From NCBI RefSeq assembly GCF_030247605.1, contig NZ_JAOTSB010000004.1, positions 1-64,000 on the forward strand: 64,000 nucleotides of DNA, in the 5' to 3' direction. This stretch comes from Acidaminobacter sp. GTDB lineage: Bacteria; Bacillota; Clostridia; Peptostreptococcales; Acidaminobacteraceae. This document shows, piece by piece, positions 24,184-33,209 of the stretch; the first letter of the stretch is position 1, and every line of letters starts with the position of its first letter. The notes under the pieces are model-generated. The model had not been told where the DNA came from. It was given only the letters and a program-made list of their open reading frames with translations, and did not search any database. Position numbers and translations under genes: made by a program.

Positions 24184-25596
24184 ATGTTTTATGGAAGAAG
24201 TCACGAGCTCGACTTTTTGAATCAAAAATATAATACTAAGCAAGCTGAATTCGTTGTGCTGTATGGACGCCGCCGGATAGGAAAAACTTCACTCATCAGA
24301 GAATTCATAAAAGATAAGCGGCATTTCTTCTACTCCGCTGTTCAGGTCACAGACAATGTTCAGCTCTCTAAGGTGTCCGAGTTGATTTTCGATACTTTTG
24401 GAAAAAGCGCTTATATGAACAGTTTTGAAGATTGGGAGAAAGCGCTCAACTACCTCGGGGATCTATCCGAGGGTGGAGAGAAAATCGTGATCGCCATTGA
24501 TGAGTTCCCTTACATGGCACAAGGTAATCCAAGTCTGGCATCAGTTCTACAGAAGGTGTGGGATCTGTCATTAAGCCATAAAAATGTAATGATGGTTTTG
24601 TGCGGCTCAGCCATGAGTTTCATGGAGCATGAGGTATTAGGCGAAAAGAATCCTTTATATGGAAGAACAACTGGAATCATAAAACTAAATGAGCTGGATT
24701 TTGATATAGCACGTCAGTTTTTTGGAGCAGGAAACATTACAGAGCATTTAAAATATTTTGCAGTTTTCAGCGGTGTGCCGTATTATCTGCAAATGATCAA
24801 TCCGGATCTAACTTTTGAGCAAAATCTGCTTAAAAATATTTTTTCAGTCAATTCTGTCCTGTTTAACGAAACTGAGTTTTTGCTGAAACAGGAGCTTCGT
24901 GAAGTTGCTCAATATAATGCGATTGTTGAATCCATCGCTCACGGAGATACCAGGCTGAATGATATATTTATGAAGACCGGCATTGAGAAAACGAAGTTAC
25001 CCTACTATATTGGTAATCTCATTGACCTTGGAATCGTCCGCCGCGAATTCCCTGCTGACATGAAAGACAAAGAGAAATCGAAGTCAAAATCAGGTTTGTA
25101 CAAGTTGGATAATGGCTTTTTCAGGTTTTATTATGCGTTTGTATATCCTTATATGTCAGCGATCCTGGAAGGAAATGCCAACATCATCCTCGAAGAAGTT
25201 GTAACGCCTAGAGTGGATGAATACATCGCTTATGAGTTCGAAAATGTAGTGAGGCGACACGTACAGCGCTGGGCAGGAGAGAATAAACTACCAATCAGAC
25301 CAGTAAAAGTTGGCCGATGGTGGGCGAAAGACCAAGAGATCGATGTCATGGGCATAGATCTGCATGGCAACTTGATCCTTGGAGAATGTAAATGGCAACT
25401 CAAAAAAATGGGGCTTAATCACTTGAACCAGCTTAAAATAAAAGCTGAGAATTTCGACTTAAACAATAAAAAAGTCTACTTCATGCTGTTTTCAAAATCG
25501 GGATTTACGGAAGAACTAACTCAAGTTGCTGAATCAGAGGAAACACTGATTCTATGCGATTATTCAGGTGAAGAGGTTAGAATTATTAAGGCATAG
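24184..25596 (+). CDS. AAA ATPase with DUF234 nuclease-like domain
   Basis: 470 residues. The P-loop ATPase has Walker A YGRRRIGKTSLI (about 27-38), Walker B KIVIAIDEFPYM and sensor LCGSAMSF. A winged-helix middle segment (TKLPYYIGNLIDLGIVRREFP) precedes the C-terminal DUF234 domain with the PD-(D/E)XK-like set QEIDVMGID...LILGECKW, apparently intact. Related proteins are widespread in archaea and anaerobes, with unknown function. AT-rich and solitary. Start ATG has GAGGGTGA upstream. A GCCGATGGT copy is present near codon 378. Confidence 0.85.
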   Translation: MFYGRSHELDFLNQKYNTKQAEFVVLYGRRRIGKTSLIREFIKDKRHFFYSAVQVTDNVQLSKVSELIFDTFGKSAYMNSFEDWEKALNYLGDLSEGGEKIVIAIDEFPYMAQGNPSLASVLQKVWDLSLSHKNVMMVLCGSAMSFMEHEVLGEKNPLYGRTTGIIKLNELDFDIARQFFGAGNITEHLKYFAVFSGVPYYLQMINPDLTFEQNLLKNIFSVNSVLFNETEFLLKQELREVAQYNAIVESIAHGDTRLNDIFMKTGIEKTKLPYYIGNLIDLGIVRREFPADMKDKEKSKSKSGLYKLDNGFFRFYYAFVYPYMSAILEGNANIILEEVVTPRVDEYIAYEFENVVRRHVQRWAGENKLPIRPVKVGRWWAKDQEIDVMGIDLHGNLILGECKWQLKKMGLNHLNQLKIKAENFDLNNKKVYFMLFSKSGFTEELTQVAESEETLILCDYSGEEVRIIKA

Positions 25597-25636
25597 GCAT
25601 ATCGCAACAGATTAGAACGATATTTTCATCACCAAC

Positions 25637-25680
25637 AAAAGCTGTTCTGGGATTGAATCTCCGGGACAGCTTTTCATTTT
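25637..25680 (+). terminator. Terminator after DUF234 ATPase
   Basis: AAAAGCTGT (25637-25645) and ACAGCTTTT (25666-25674) with inner TCTGGGA/CTCCGGG pairing, followed by CATTTTTG. Confidence 0.8.
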
Positions 25681-25747
25681 TGAGAGTAACTCGGGGTCAA
25701 TAGATTTAAGTTGCGGACACCCTTTTCCACCTCTTCCCAAAAATTCA

Positions 25748-25793
25748 GCCGATGGTCACCCAGCCAAAAAAGCCAGATTTAGTGACCATCGGC
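25748..25793. repeat. Inverted pair of GCCGATGGTCACC motif between convergent genes
   Basis: GCCGATGGTCACC (25748-25760) and GTGACCATCGGC (25782-25793) are followed by AAAAA. The arms are 12 bp and the loop about 21 nt. The pair stands between convergent genes, as a terminator would. Confidence 0.8.
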
Positions 25794-25803
25794 AAAAACA
25801 ACC

Positions 25804-26559
25804 TTACTTATTCGGATAAATGAATAGGAAATTATTAAAGCGCCCCTGTTCGTCATAGAGGCTCACGGCAATTTCCGTCTCATCATCCAGACTGAAGCTT
25901 TCACTGCTCCAGCCCAGGCTCCCGCTCTGAGGCGGCAGAGACAAGTCATTGCTTGTGTTCATGCGCCACTCGTACTCCATATCCGCGTGATGGGTGACGG
26001 CAGCCGCGACCGAGGACTCTTTAACGTCCAGGCTCAGCAGCTCCAGCTCCCGCGCCTCTAAAGCCGGCACGGTGGCTGTGCCCTCAAACACAAGGGATTC
26101 TGCGGCTGTCACGTCATAAACCTGGCAGGTCGCCTCTAAATTGGGCGCATACAGCGAATAGAGGTGCCTAAGATCCTCAACCATAATGACGTGTTCGTCG
26201 AAGTCCTTGTTATAGGTCTCATCGCTGGTTTCATAGATGCCTTCAATCCGGTCCGCGCCTTCACGGGGTGTAATCACCACTTTGAATTTGCGGTCCGCGT
26301 CCCCGGGCGCGCTGATGATCACATCATAGCCAACGGGAATATGCGCGTATTCGCCTGCCACGACATAAAACTCATTCAGATCCGGCGCATAACGCCCCTC
26401 ATAGCTAAATTGAACTTTTACCTCTCGGTCCGCCGGCGCCTCAGACACTTGCTCTGTTTCGCCCGTCTGAGGCTCAGCGTTTAGATCCGAATCACTGCAC
26501 CCCGTCACCAGAACTAACAGCACCAGGACTGCGAGTATTACCCAAACCTTACTTTTCAC
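25804..26559 (-). CDS. Lipoprotein of unknown function
   Basis: 251 residues from GTG 26559. A longer in-frame frame to 26652 runs through a dispersed-motif copy and lacks a ribosome binding site. Signal helix VWVILAVLVLLVLV is followed by the lipobox TGCSD. The mature protein is beta-rich, with no domain I recognise. It stands alone between the ATPase and the OsmC gene. Confidence 0.65.
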   Translation of the reverse strand: MKSKVWVILAVLVLLVLVTGCSDSDLNAEPQTGETEQVSEAPADREVKVQFSYEGRYAPDLNEFYVVAGEYAHIPVGYDVIISAPGDADRKFKVVITPREGADRIEGIYETSDETYNKDFDEHVIMVEDLRHLYSLYAPNLEATCQVYDVTAAESLVFEGTATVPALEARELELLSLDVKESSVAAAVTHHADMEYEWRMNTSNDLSLPPQSGSLGWSSESFSLDDETEIAVSLYDEQGRFNNFLFIYPNK

Positions 26560-26823
26560 ACGTTCTCCACCCTTCTCAAAATATATTATGCCTTTTGACT
26601 GTAACTCTCCCAGAGCTTTTAGCCGATGGTCATATATCCCGCTCCAAACCACGCAAAGCTCTGATTTCTGTTTACTTTACAGATATTATATAATTTATTT
26701 CACCATTACGAAATAATAACATTGTTCTTTCATGTGGTCACCTATCCACATTTTCCTCTACATGGAAGCTGCAGATCGACGGAGACTTCCGCCCCCTCTT
26801 CCCCACATCCCACAGCACACAAA

Positions 26824-26876
26824 AAAATGACTTCCACGCCCTGATCCAAAAAGCATCAGGGTATGGAAGTCATTTT
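26824..26876. terminator. Bidirectional terminator
   Basis: AAAATGACTTCCA (26824-26836) and TGGAAGTCATTTT (26864-26876), with inner GCCCTGAT/ATCAGGGT. A/T runs on both sides allow use on either strand. It lies downstream of the OsmC stop. Confidence 0.85.
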
Positions 26877-26890
26877 GCAATTTTAGAGAA

Positions 26891-26917
26891 GAAACTGGGT
26901 GTCTGACACCGAGTTTC
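26891..26917. repeat. REP-like palindrome abutting the OsmC stop codon
   Basis: A 27-bp element with core GGTGTCTGACACC whose right end touches the stop codon of the OsmC gene. Confidence 0.85.
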
Positions 26918-27315
26918 TATTTGTACGACGTCGTAATGTTGAACTCCGGCGGCTGATGCATGTGCATCTTGACGGCGCAGAGGTCCATGGAGCGCAAGAT
27001 TGCCTCTCTGTATTTTTCAGGGAAGCCTTCCGGCAAGGACAAGTTCATGGAGATTTTGGCTATCATGCCGGTCTCGCGGTTCATTTCAAGATCCATGGTG
27101 AGATCCATGCCCTCGGTGGAAAGGCCTTTATTCTTGCAGAAGCTGAGGGCGTAGATGCCGGCGCAGGTTGCGAGGGAGCCAAGGAAAAGTTCAAAAGGCG
27201 ATGGCGCGCTGCCTTCACCGCCCGCTCGGGCAGGCTGATCTGTTTTGATGACGTGGTTTTTAAGTCTGGCATCGACTCTGAGGCCGCCAGGGAATTCAAC
27301 ATTTAAAAATGACAT
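26917..27315 (-). CDS. OsmC/Ohr-family peroxiredoxin-like protein
   Basis: 132 residues of the OsmC fold: PSPFELFLGSLATCAGIYAL contains the first conserved Cys (about C52), and MDLCAVKMHMHQPPEF near residue 111 the second. Such Cys pairs reduce organic hydroperoxides; in many YhfA-like members the activity is untested. Start ATG has GGAGTGA upstream. It would add to the peroxide-defence genes in this window. Confidence 0.87.
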   Translation of the reverse strand: MSFLNVEFPGGLRVDARLKNHVIKTDQPARAGGEGSAPSPFELFLGSLATCAGIYALSFCKNKGLSTEGMDLTMDLEMNRETGMIAKISMNLSLPEGFPEKYREAILRSMDLCAVKMHMHQPPEFNITTSYK

Positions 27316-27539
27316 ACGATCACTCCGTTTGATTTTTATCTATCGCTGGCTTTATTATACACCCCCTCCCTATGGGGGTAAAGTGTTTTTTGAATTCCTT
27401 ATTAAACTTTTTATCCAGAATAGGCAACTCTTAATGTGACCTATTGTCTTTAAAGCATGAAAAAATAGAAATATCTTACTGTATATTTTGGAAATTTAAT
27501 GAATTATTTATTGTACTCAACACCAGTCAGGGCAAGTGA

Positions 27540-27741
27540 TATCAAGGCGGATTCAGGGTATAAATGTAAGCGAAGAAGAGTATGTGCAACAGGCAGCTAA
27601 TCCTTGGATAATTTGTGATTAGCTAATCTGATCCTGAAAATAAATGCAGCATTTCTTCAAGTTCTCACAGAGATCTCTTTGAACTGAGCTTAGCAAAGCC
27701 GATGCCCTTTTTTATCGGCGTTTTTGAAGGAGAGGATCAGC
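27540..27741 (+). promoter_or_regulatory. Candidate regulatory leader RNA of the SGNH hydrolase gene
   Basis: Several helices are visible: GCTAATC/GATTAGC (27596-27602 with 27617-27623), an AGAGATCTCT palindrome flanked by GTTC/GAAC near 27661-27684, and a terminator-like hairpin GCCGAT/ATCGGC (27698-27703, 27714-27719) followed by GTTTTT right before the ribosome binding site. CTGATCCT (27628-27635) is exactly complementary to AGGATCAG (27733-27740), which overlaps the Shine-Dalgarno end, and nearly complementary to GGATTCAG (27549-27556). This gives two mutually exclusive pairings. I recognise no known riboswitch class. The rest of the gap (27316-27540) is AT-rich with no gene. Confidence 0.5.
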
Positions 27742-29430
27742 ATGAAACCTGGCTACTTAATGAAAAGTCTGTCACTTGCGATTGTTTTGATTTTGATGAT
27801 GACGACCCTCAACTTGGGCGCTTACGCGGCTAAACCAGGTACAACTACACCAGTAACCATTACAACACTTCCATTCACCAAGACATTAGCTGTCGGTGTG
27901 GATCATACGTTTGAAGTTGTGGCAAAGTACGGGACCTCTAAGGAATTGACATGGGTAGCCACCTCTGGCCATTTGACTTTTGAGCCGCCGGTATCTTTAA
28001 TTTTAAAAAAAGGTGTAGCCGTCTCTGAAAAAGCAATGTATACTTTCACAAATCCCGGACCGGGCACTCATAATGAAGTTGTAACGGTTAAGGATGGATA
28101 TGGCAATATCGCATCCCTGAAAGTTACTTTCATTGTTGAAGGTGGCTCAACCACAAATAATCCTCCGATTGCTGATAATCTCTCCCTCTCAACTAATGAG
28201 GATCAATCAGTTATCGGGACAATAATTGCAACCGATCAGGACCGCGATGCCCTGACAGCAAGTATCACCAGCGCACCTGCAAATGGCAGCGCAAGCATAA
28301 ATGGCATGTTAGTTACTTATACGCCAGCTTTGAACTTCAACGGTTCTGACACCTTTGTGGTCACTGTGTCAGACGGCAAGGGCGGTACAGATCCAGCTAC
28401 GGTAAGCGTCACAGTCACTCCGGTGGATGATCCGCCTACGGCCGTCGCCGACAGTGCTTCCACTACTGAGAATACCTCCGTCACCATTGATGTCCTGGCG
28501 AATGATACAGATATCGATGGTGGTGAAAAGACAATAACAGAGCTACTGAACCCTCAAAATGGAATTGCCACCCTCAATGCTGACCAGTCAGTGTCTTTTG
28601 AACCGACTCAAGACTTTGTTGGAACAGGCAGCTTTGAGTATTCACTAGACGGCGGATCCACTGCCCTTGTCACCGTGGCCATCACCGGGTCTGAACCACA
28701 ACCGCTGAAATACGTTGCACTGGGTGATTCCATTCCATATGGCCGCTACTATACTAGCGCTTTGAACTATTTATTCGGAGGCACCGACACTGACAGTTAC
28801 GTGGAGCAGCTTGCGCGCAGTCTCGGTGTCGCTTCTGTCGACTTCTTCGACGCCAGTGTCAGTGGCTACAATACGGTGGAGGTCTTCAACCAAATTAACT
28901 CAATTAGTGCTCAAATTTCTGCTGCAGACGTCATTACATTGTGTGTTGGGGCGAACGATATCATGGATGCCGCCGGCAGAGGTACTTCAGGCCTTCTGAA
29001 GTACGACATCAACTGGACAGTTGCGGCTGCCGGCAGAGATAGTTTTGAACTGTACTGGCCGCAGTTGATTGATAGGATTGAATTTCTGAATCCAGATGTC
29101 ACGCTGGTCGTCATGACGATTTACAACCCATACCGCTTGACAGACTCGTTCTACAACCAGGTGGATCCATACTTCTCAGCCAGTACCAGTACAGATTTAG
29201 GTCTGAATCATATCATCAGGAATACAATGTCACTGGAAGACACGGCATGGGGCGATCTGTTACCTGAGGACTTCGATTACAGAGTTGCGGACGTCTACAC
29301 CGCCTTCAACACGCATACCAATAAAGACAGTCTGACTGGTTTTTACAGAAGTTTTTGCGATCCACATCCAAATCAGCTTGGGCAGAATGTTATCTTCAAT
29401 GAACATTTGAAGTTAATGGGTGACTTTTAA
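27742..29430 (+). CDS. Secreted cadherin-like repeat protein with SGNH hydrolase domain
   Basis: 562 residues from ATG 27742 (GGAGAGG upstream; TTG 27724 is too far from any site). Signal peptide to about residue 30, a beta-sandwich region (about 35-135), and two tandem Big/cadherin-like domains (NEDQSVIGTIIATDQDRDAL and TENTSVTIDVLANDTDIDGG). The C-terminal SGNH/GDSL esterase has ALGDSIPYG (Ser), VGANDIMD (Asn) and DPHPNQLG (Asp, His). It probably deacylates a surface or environmental polysaccharide. There is no LPXTG anchor. A complex leader precedes it. Confidence 0.87.
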   Translation: MKPGYLMKSLSLAIVLILMMTTLNLGAYAAKPGTTTPVTITTLPFTKTLAVGVDHTFEVVAKYGTSKELTWVATSGHLTFEPPVSLILKKGVAVSEKAMYTFTNPGPGTHNEVVTVKDGYGNIASLKVTFIVEGGSTTNNPPIADNLSLSTNEDQSVIGTIIATDQDRDALTASITSAPANGSASINGMLVTYTPALNFNGSDTFVVTVSDGKGGTDPATVSVTVTPVDDPPTAVADSASTTENTSVTIDVLANDTDIDGGEKTITELLNPQNGIATLNADQSVSFEPTQDFVGTGSFEYSLDGGSTALVTVAITGSEPQPLKYVALGDSIPYGRYYTSALNYLFGGTDTDSYVEQLARSLGVASVDFFDASVSGYNTVEVFNQINSISAQISAADVITLCVGANDIMDAAGRGTSGLLKYDINWTVAAAGRDSFELYWPQLIDRIEFLNPDVTLVVMTIYNPYRLTDSFYNQVDPYFSASTSTDLGLNHIIRNTMSLEDTAWGDLLPEDFDYRVADVYTAFNTHTNKDSLTGFYRSFCDPHPNQLGQNVIFNEHLKLMGDF

Positions 29431-29437
29431 CTATGAG

Positions 29438-29567
29438 AAGCTGGTGTCAGACACCTTCTTCCTAACTTAAGGCTTGTTTGACATCCACCCCCTCATTGAG
29501 ATAGGATAAAACGACGTCCAACGTGTAAGCGGGTGTCAACAGGCTTCAGGCCGCTGACACCCGCTTA
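29438..29567. repeat. Two REP-like hairpins, one with extended centre
   Basis: AAGCTGGTGTCAGACACCTTCTT at 29438-29460, and TAAGCGGGTGTC/GACACCCGCTTA at 29526-29567, with an inner AGGCT...GGCC stem. The second form, with an enlarged centre, is also seen at 17383 and 30282. Confidence 0.75.
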
Positions 29568-29600
29568 TACTTTCCGCTTTTATCAAAGGAGTTTGATCTT

Positions 29601-30248
29601 ATCTTCTGCAAAATATGCAACGCACCGACAAGAGAATTAATCCACCCCACGACAGATCAACGCTTCTACCGCTGCGAACAATGTGATTTTGTCTTTAAGT
29701 CCGAGATCCATTACCTTTCCGCCAAAGACGAGCTCAAGGAGTATGACCTCCATACGAATTCCATTGAGGACTCCAACTATGTTGACTATTTCAAGCGGTT
29801 TGTTGAGGCGGCGGTGGTGGGTTATGTGACCATCGGCAGAAAAGGTCTTGATTTTGGAAGCGGTCCGTCACCGGTGCTGGCGAAAATCCTGGAGAGGGAT
29901 TATGGGTATGACATGGACATTTATGACCTGTTCTACGCAACGGAGAAAGTGTATCAAGACCGGCGCTATGACTTGATCACGTCTACGGAGGTCGTGGAGC
30001 ACCTCGCGGATCCCCTGGTGTTCTTTAAGTTTGCCCGGGATCATCTGAGAGAGGACGGGCTGCTGGCGGTCATGACCCTGTTTCATCCTGAGGAGGACGA
30101 GGCGATCTTGAAGTCCCACTATCTCAGGGATATGACGCATATTTCGTTTTTTTCGTTGAAAACTATGGAGACGGTCGCGGCACTGACAGGGCTTGAGGTG
30201 GTTTATTCGGACCACAAAAGGTATACGGCCTTTCGCAAGAGTTTATAA
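29601..30248 (+). CDS. Zinc-ribbon class I SAM methyltransferase with non-canonical start
   Basis: The conserved open frame extends well upstream of the first ATG/GTG/TTG-type codon (29814). It encodes IFCKICNAPTRELI and YRCEQCDFVF, two CxxC pairs of a zinc ribbon, before the Rossmann motif GLDFGSGPSP, TSTEVVEHL and FKFARDHLREDGLLAV. AAAGGAG at 29586-29592 lies nine bases before ATC 29601, so ATC is the likely start; no ATG, GTG or TTG is in frame nearby. The domain order is that of methyltransferases with an N-terminal metal ribbon; the substrate is unknown. A dispersed-motif copy lies at the ribbon-Rossmann junction (VTIGRK). Confidence 0.7.
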   Translation: MFCKICNAPTRELIHPTTDQRFYRCEQCDFVFKSEIHYLSAKDELKEYDLHTNSIEDSNYVDYFKRFVEAAVVGYVTIGRKGLDFGSGPSPVLAKILERDYGYDMDIYDLFYATEKVYQDRRYDLITSTEVVEHLADPLVFFKFARDHLREDGLLAVMTLFHPEEDEAILKSHYLRDMTHISFFSLKTMETVAALTGLEVVYSDHKRYTAFRKSL

Positions 30249-30281
30249 GAAAAAGAACAACTTTTTAATAAAGAAATGATG

Positions 30282-30330
30282 AAGTCGGTGCCAGAGGCTA
30301 ACAGCCTGTAGACACCGACTTGATTTTTTT
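30282..30330. terminator. Terminator derived from a REP-like element
   Basis: AAGTCGGTG (30282-30290) pairs with CACCGACTT (30313-30321), with an inner AGGCT/AGCCT stem, then GATTTTTTT. It lies between convergent genes and shares the extended-centre form of the dispersed palindromes. Confidence 0.85.
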
Positions 30331-31372
30331 ATTCCAATACTACCAGCACATCATCATCATACTCTACTCGAACTGCATCGCCGATCTGATCGCGCTTAGT
30401 TGACAAGGCGTTGACGCGGTCGACCAGCAGCTCTGTACCCTGACATTCCATCGTATATCTTACAATAGAGCCTAAATGTTCCATCCACTGAATGTTCGCT
30501 GGAATTCCGTTCTCAGAGAATTGAATAGCTTCAGGCCGGATCATCAGCTCAATGGCGTCACCATCGACAAAACTTTTTTTGCTTTTAACGAACCTCTCAC
30601 GGCCTTGCAGCAATACCCTATATCTGCCGGAATCCCGGCTAAGTACTTTGCCCTTAAGGATATTAGCATGGCCAATAAAATCGGCTACAAACGCATTTCG
30701 AGGGGTGTCATAAATTTCATAGGGCCGTCCGAGCTGCTGGATCACACCCTGATTCATCACTGCGATGCGGTCTGAGATGGCCATGGCTTCCTGTTGGTCA
30801 TGGGTGACGTAGAGGGTTGTCATGCCGAGTTCTTGCTGAAGGGCACGAATATTGCGGCGCATGCTCTGCCTCAGCTTTTCATCCAGATTGCTGAGAGGCT
30901 CATCCAGGAGAAGGACATTGGGCTCGACCGCAAGGGCTCTTGCCAAAGCAACACGCTGCTTTTGTCCGCCACTCAGTTCGTCCATGCGTCGGTAGCCTAG
31001 GGCGCCCAAATCGACCCGTTCAAGGGCACGCCGCACTTTCCGGCTGATTTCCTCCCGGGGTATGCCTGCGGCTTTAAGGCCAAAGGCTACATTTTCTCTT
31101 ACATTTAGATTTGGAAACAGCGCATAGTGCTGAAAGACCATGGCGGCTTTTCGTTCCTGGGCAGAAGCCAATGTCATTTCTTTTTCTCCAAAAAATAATT
31201 GCCCGCCATCTGGCATCAACAAGCCCGCAACCATCCGCAACAGCGTGGTTTTCCCGCAGCCACTGGGTCCGAGGAGCGTGATCAACTCCCCATCCTTAAT
31301 CTCGAGACTGCACGCGTTGACGGCAGCAAGCTCACCATAACGTTTTGTCATGTTATTCAGAACGACGTTCAT
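30329..31372 (-). CDS. Fe(III)/spermidine-type ABC transporter ATP-binding protein
   Basis: 347 residues from ATG 31372 (GAGAGGTGG upstream). Walker A GPSGCGKTT, signature LSGGQKQRVALARAL, Walker B VLLLDEPLSNLD and switch His in YVTHDQQEAMA are intact. A C-terminal TOBE-type domain (from about 245) resembles FbpC/PotA-like proteins. Its start lies inside the end of the permease gene (20-nt overlap), so the two are coupled. It energises import of the substrate bound by the lipoprotein at 33210. Confidence 0.9.
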   Translation of the reverse strand: MNVVLNNMTKRYGELAAVNACSLEIKDGELITLLGPSGCGKTTLLRMVAGLLMPDGGQLFFGEKEMTLASAQERKAAMVFQHYALFPNLNVRENVAFGLKAAGIPREEISRKVRRALERVDLGALGYRRMDELSGGQKQRVALARALAVEPNVLLLDEPLSNLDEKLRQSMRRNIRALQQELGMTTLYVTHDQQEAMAISDRIAVMNQGVIQQLGRPYEIYDTPRNAFVADFIGHANILKGKVLSRDSGRYRVLLQGRERFVKSKKSFVDGDAIELMIRPEAIQFSENGIPANIQWMEHLGSIVRYTMECQGTELLVDRVNALSTKRDQIGDAVRVEYDDDVLVVLE

Positions 31373-33032
31373 AGAACCACCTCTCCATGCGCTCATAATA
31401 TTGCCTGCTGTAAAACAGGCCATGGAACAGCACCAACAAGGCAATGTTGGTCATGGAAATCAACAAAGCCATGGCGGCAGCGCCTCCAATGGAGCTGCTC
31501 ACCAGGGTTTGAAACAGAAGTTGGATAGCAACTTTATTCGAAGGCAGGATGAGCAAAATAATCGCGCCCAATGTCGTCATAGTCGTGGACAAATTCTTGA
31601 AAAAAGCAGAAAAGAAAGCATCCTTGAGGGCTGGCATCATCACACGGGTGAAGGTGAAAAACCAGGAAGCCCCTAGGGTCAATGCGGCGTTTTCAAGGTC
31701 AGGATCCAGATGCTCCAAGGTTGCGTACCCCGCCCTTGTTCCAACATTAATAAAACGGGCAATGCAGATGATATAGATGATCAATTCAGTCCCCAGAAGA
31801 ATGACCCGTGGCGTGTCTTCGAAGATGAACCTTCCTACGCCAAACAATGGATATCGAAAGACCACCAGATACCCAATGCCAAATAAAATGCCCGGTATAG
31901 CCGCAGGAAACAATGCTAAAAAATCCACGACTTTTGGAAATACGGTTTTTTTGGTCCTAACCAAATAAGCAATGAGAATGCCCAGAAGCGATGCAACCAC
32001 AGCCACTGTGACCGCCAGTCGAATAGTATTGATAAACGGTGAAAAGTCCTTGGCCAGAACGACCTTGAAATGGTCAAGAGAAAAGGCATAATCATGGCCC
32101 CAGTGGCGTGTAAACGCCCCAATTAGGATAAATATATTCTTGGTCAAAATCATTACCGAAATCGCACCCGATAAAGCGATCAGCCCCACTCGAACAGCAG
32201 GGTGTACTACTCGGAAGTGGATTTGTGCACTATCATTGTATTCACTGACATAACCTGCCTGATCCAGTCTGTAACGGTGAATCAAAAAGGCTGCTACACA
32301 GGGCAGCAGAAGAGCGGCACCTGTCAGGGAAGCAACTTTCATGTTGTAGACGCCGGTAATTTGGATGTATATGCTGGAAGCGAGAGTTTGAAAAGCACCG
32401 CCAATAATCAGCGGTGTCGTAAAATCCGCCAGGGACATGAGGAAAATGAGAAGCGCCGTATTGGCGATTTCAGGAATCATCATAGGCAGGGTCACCTTAA
32501 AAAAGATGCCCAGTTCAGTTAAGCCCAGGTTTCGGGCGGCATCCTCAAGACTTAGATCGATTTTTCGAATAGCGCTTGAAATCAGAAGATAAGCAATAGA
32601 AGAAAGACTGAGCACCTGCAAAAGCACAATGCCATGCCACCCATAGGGACTGGAATCCAACCCCAACAAGTATCGGGTGATCAGGCCGTTTCGGCCGAAC
32701 AACATGATAAAGGCAATACTGCCCACAAAGGGTGGATCAATCAACGGAATCAGGCCAATGAGCCTGAAATAACCAGCAGATCGGCTGGGTAGTCTATAGG
32801 CTGTCAATGAAAGGGCAATGCCAAAAACGACAGAAAGTACCGTTGCCGGCACAGAGACTATCATACTGTTTTTCAGAAAACCCATGACCCTGACGAGATC
32901 CTGAAGCGTGAGCGCCTTCTGCTCGTCAAAAAAACCATAAACAAAGACCCCTGTAATGGGAAGAAGAATGAAATAAACCAGGCAGAGAATCATGAAACCC
33001 TGTGACAGCTTGGATACCCAGGATTGTCGCAT
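31353..33032 (-). CDS. Two-module ABC permease (FbpB type)
   Basis: 559 residues with about 12 membrane segments: two fused permease modules, each ending in an EAA loop (EDAARNLGLTELGIFFKVTLP near 165 and ENAALTLGASWFFTFTRVMMP near 455). Fused permeases of this kind serve Fe(III), thiamine or 2-aminoethylphosphonate importers. AGGAGGTGA precedes the ATG. It is separated from the binding-protein gene by a strong hairpin. Confidence 0.9.
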   Translation of the reverse strand: MRQSWVSKLSQGFMILCLVYFILLPITGVFVYGFFDEQKALTLQDLVRVMGFLKNSMIVSVPATVLSVVFGIALSLTAYRLPSRSAGYFRLIGLIPLIDPPFVGSIAFIMLFGRNGLITRYLLGLDSSPYGWHGIVLLQVLSLSSIAYLLISSAIRKIDLSLEDAARNLGLTELGIFFKVTLPMMIPEIANTALLIFLMSLADFTTPLIIGGAFQTLASSIYIQITGVYNMKVASLTGAALLLPCVAAFLIHRYRLDQAGYVSEYNDSAQIHFRVVHPAVRVGLIALSGAISVMILTKNIFILIGAFTRHWGHDYAFSLDHFKVVLAKDFSPFINTIRLAVTVAVVASLLGILIAYLVRTKKTVFPKVVDFLALFPAAIPGILFGIGYLVVFRYPLFGVGRFIFEDTPRVILLGTELIIYIICIARFINVGTRAGYATLEHLDPDLENAALTLGASWFFTFTRVMMPALKDAFFSAFFKNLSTTMTTLGAIILLILPSNKVAIQLLFQTLVSSSIGGAAAMALLISMTNIALLVLFHGLFYSRQYYERMERWFYERRSE

Positions 33033-33059
33033 GCTTCACCTCCTTTTTATCATTAGATC

Positions 33060-33099
33060 GAAACAGCAGGTCGGAAGTATTGTCCGACCTGCCTGTTTC
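33060..33099 (-). terminator. Intercistronic hairpin between binding protein and permease
   Basis: GAAACAG-C-AGGTCGGA pairs with TCCGACCT-GC-CTGTTTC. No long T run follows on the minus strand. Such hairpins after binding-protein genes often stabilise or partly terminate the message, giving more binding protein than permease. Confidence 0.6.
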
Positions 33100-33209
33100 G
33101 AATGTTTGAAGCATAGCTTAATGATAGGGTTGGGGGAACACTCACACTCATTCTAAGCTTCAACTTAATTTATTATGTAGGAGCTTATTTGCTCTAATTA
33201 CTTTTATCT

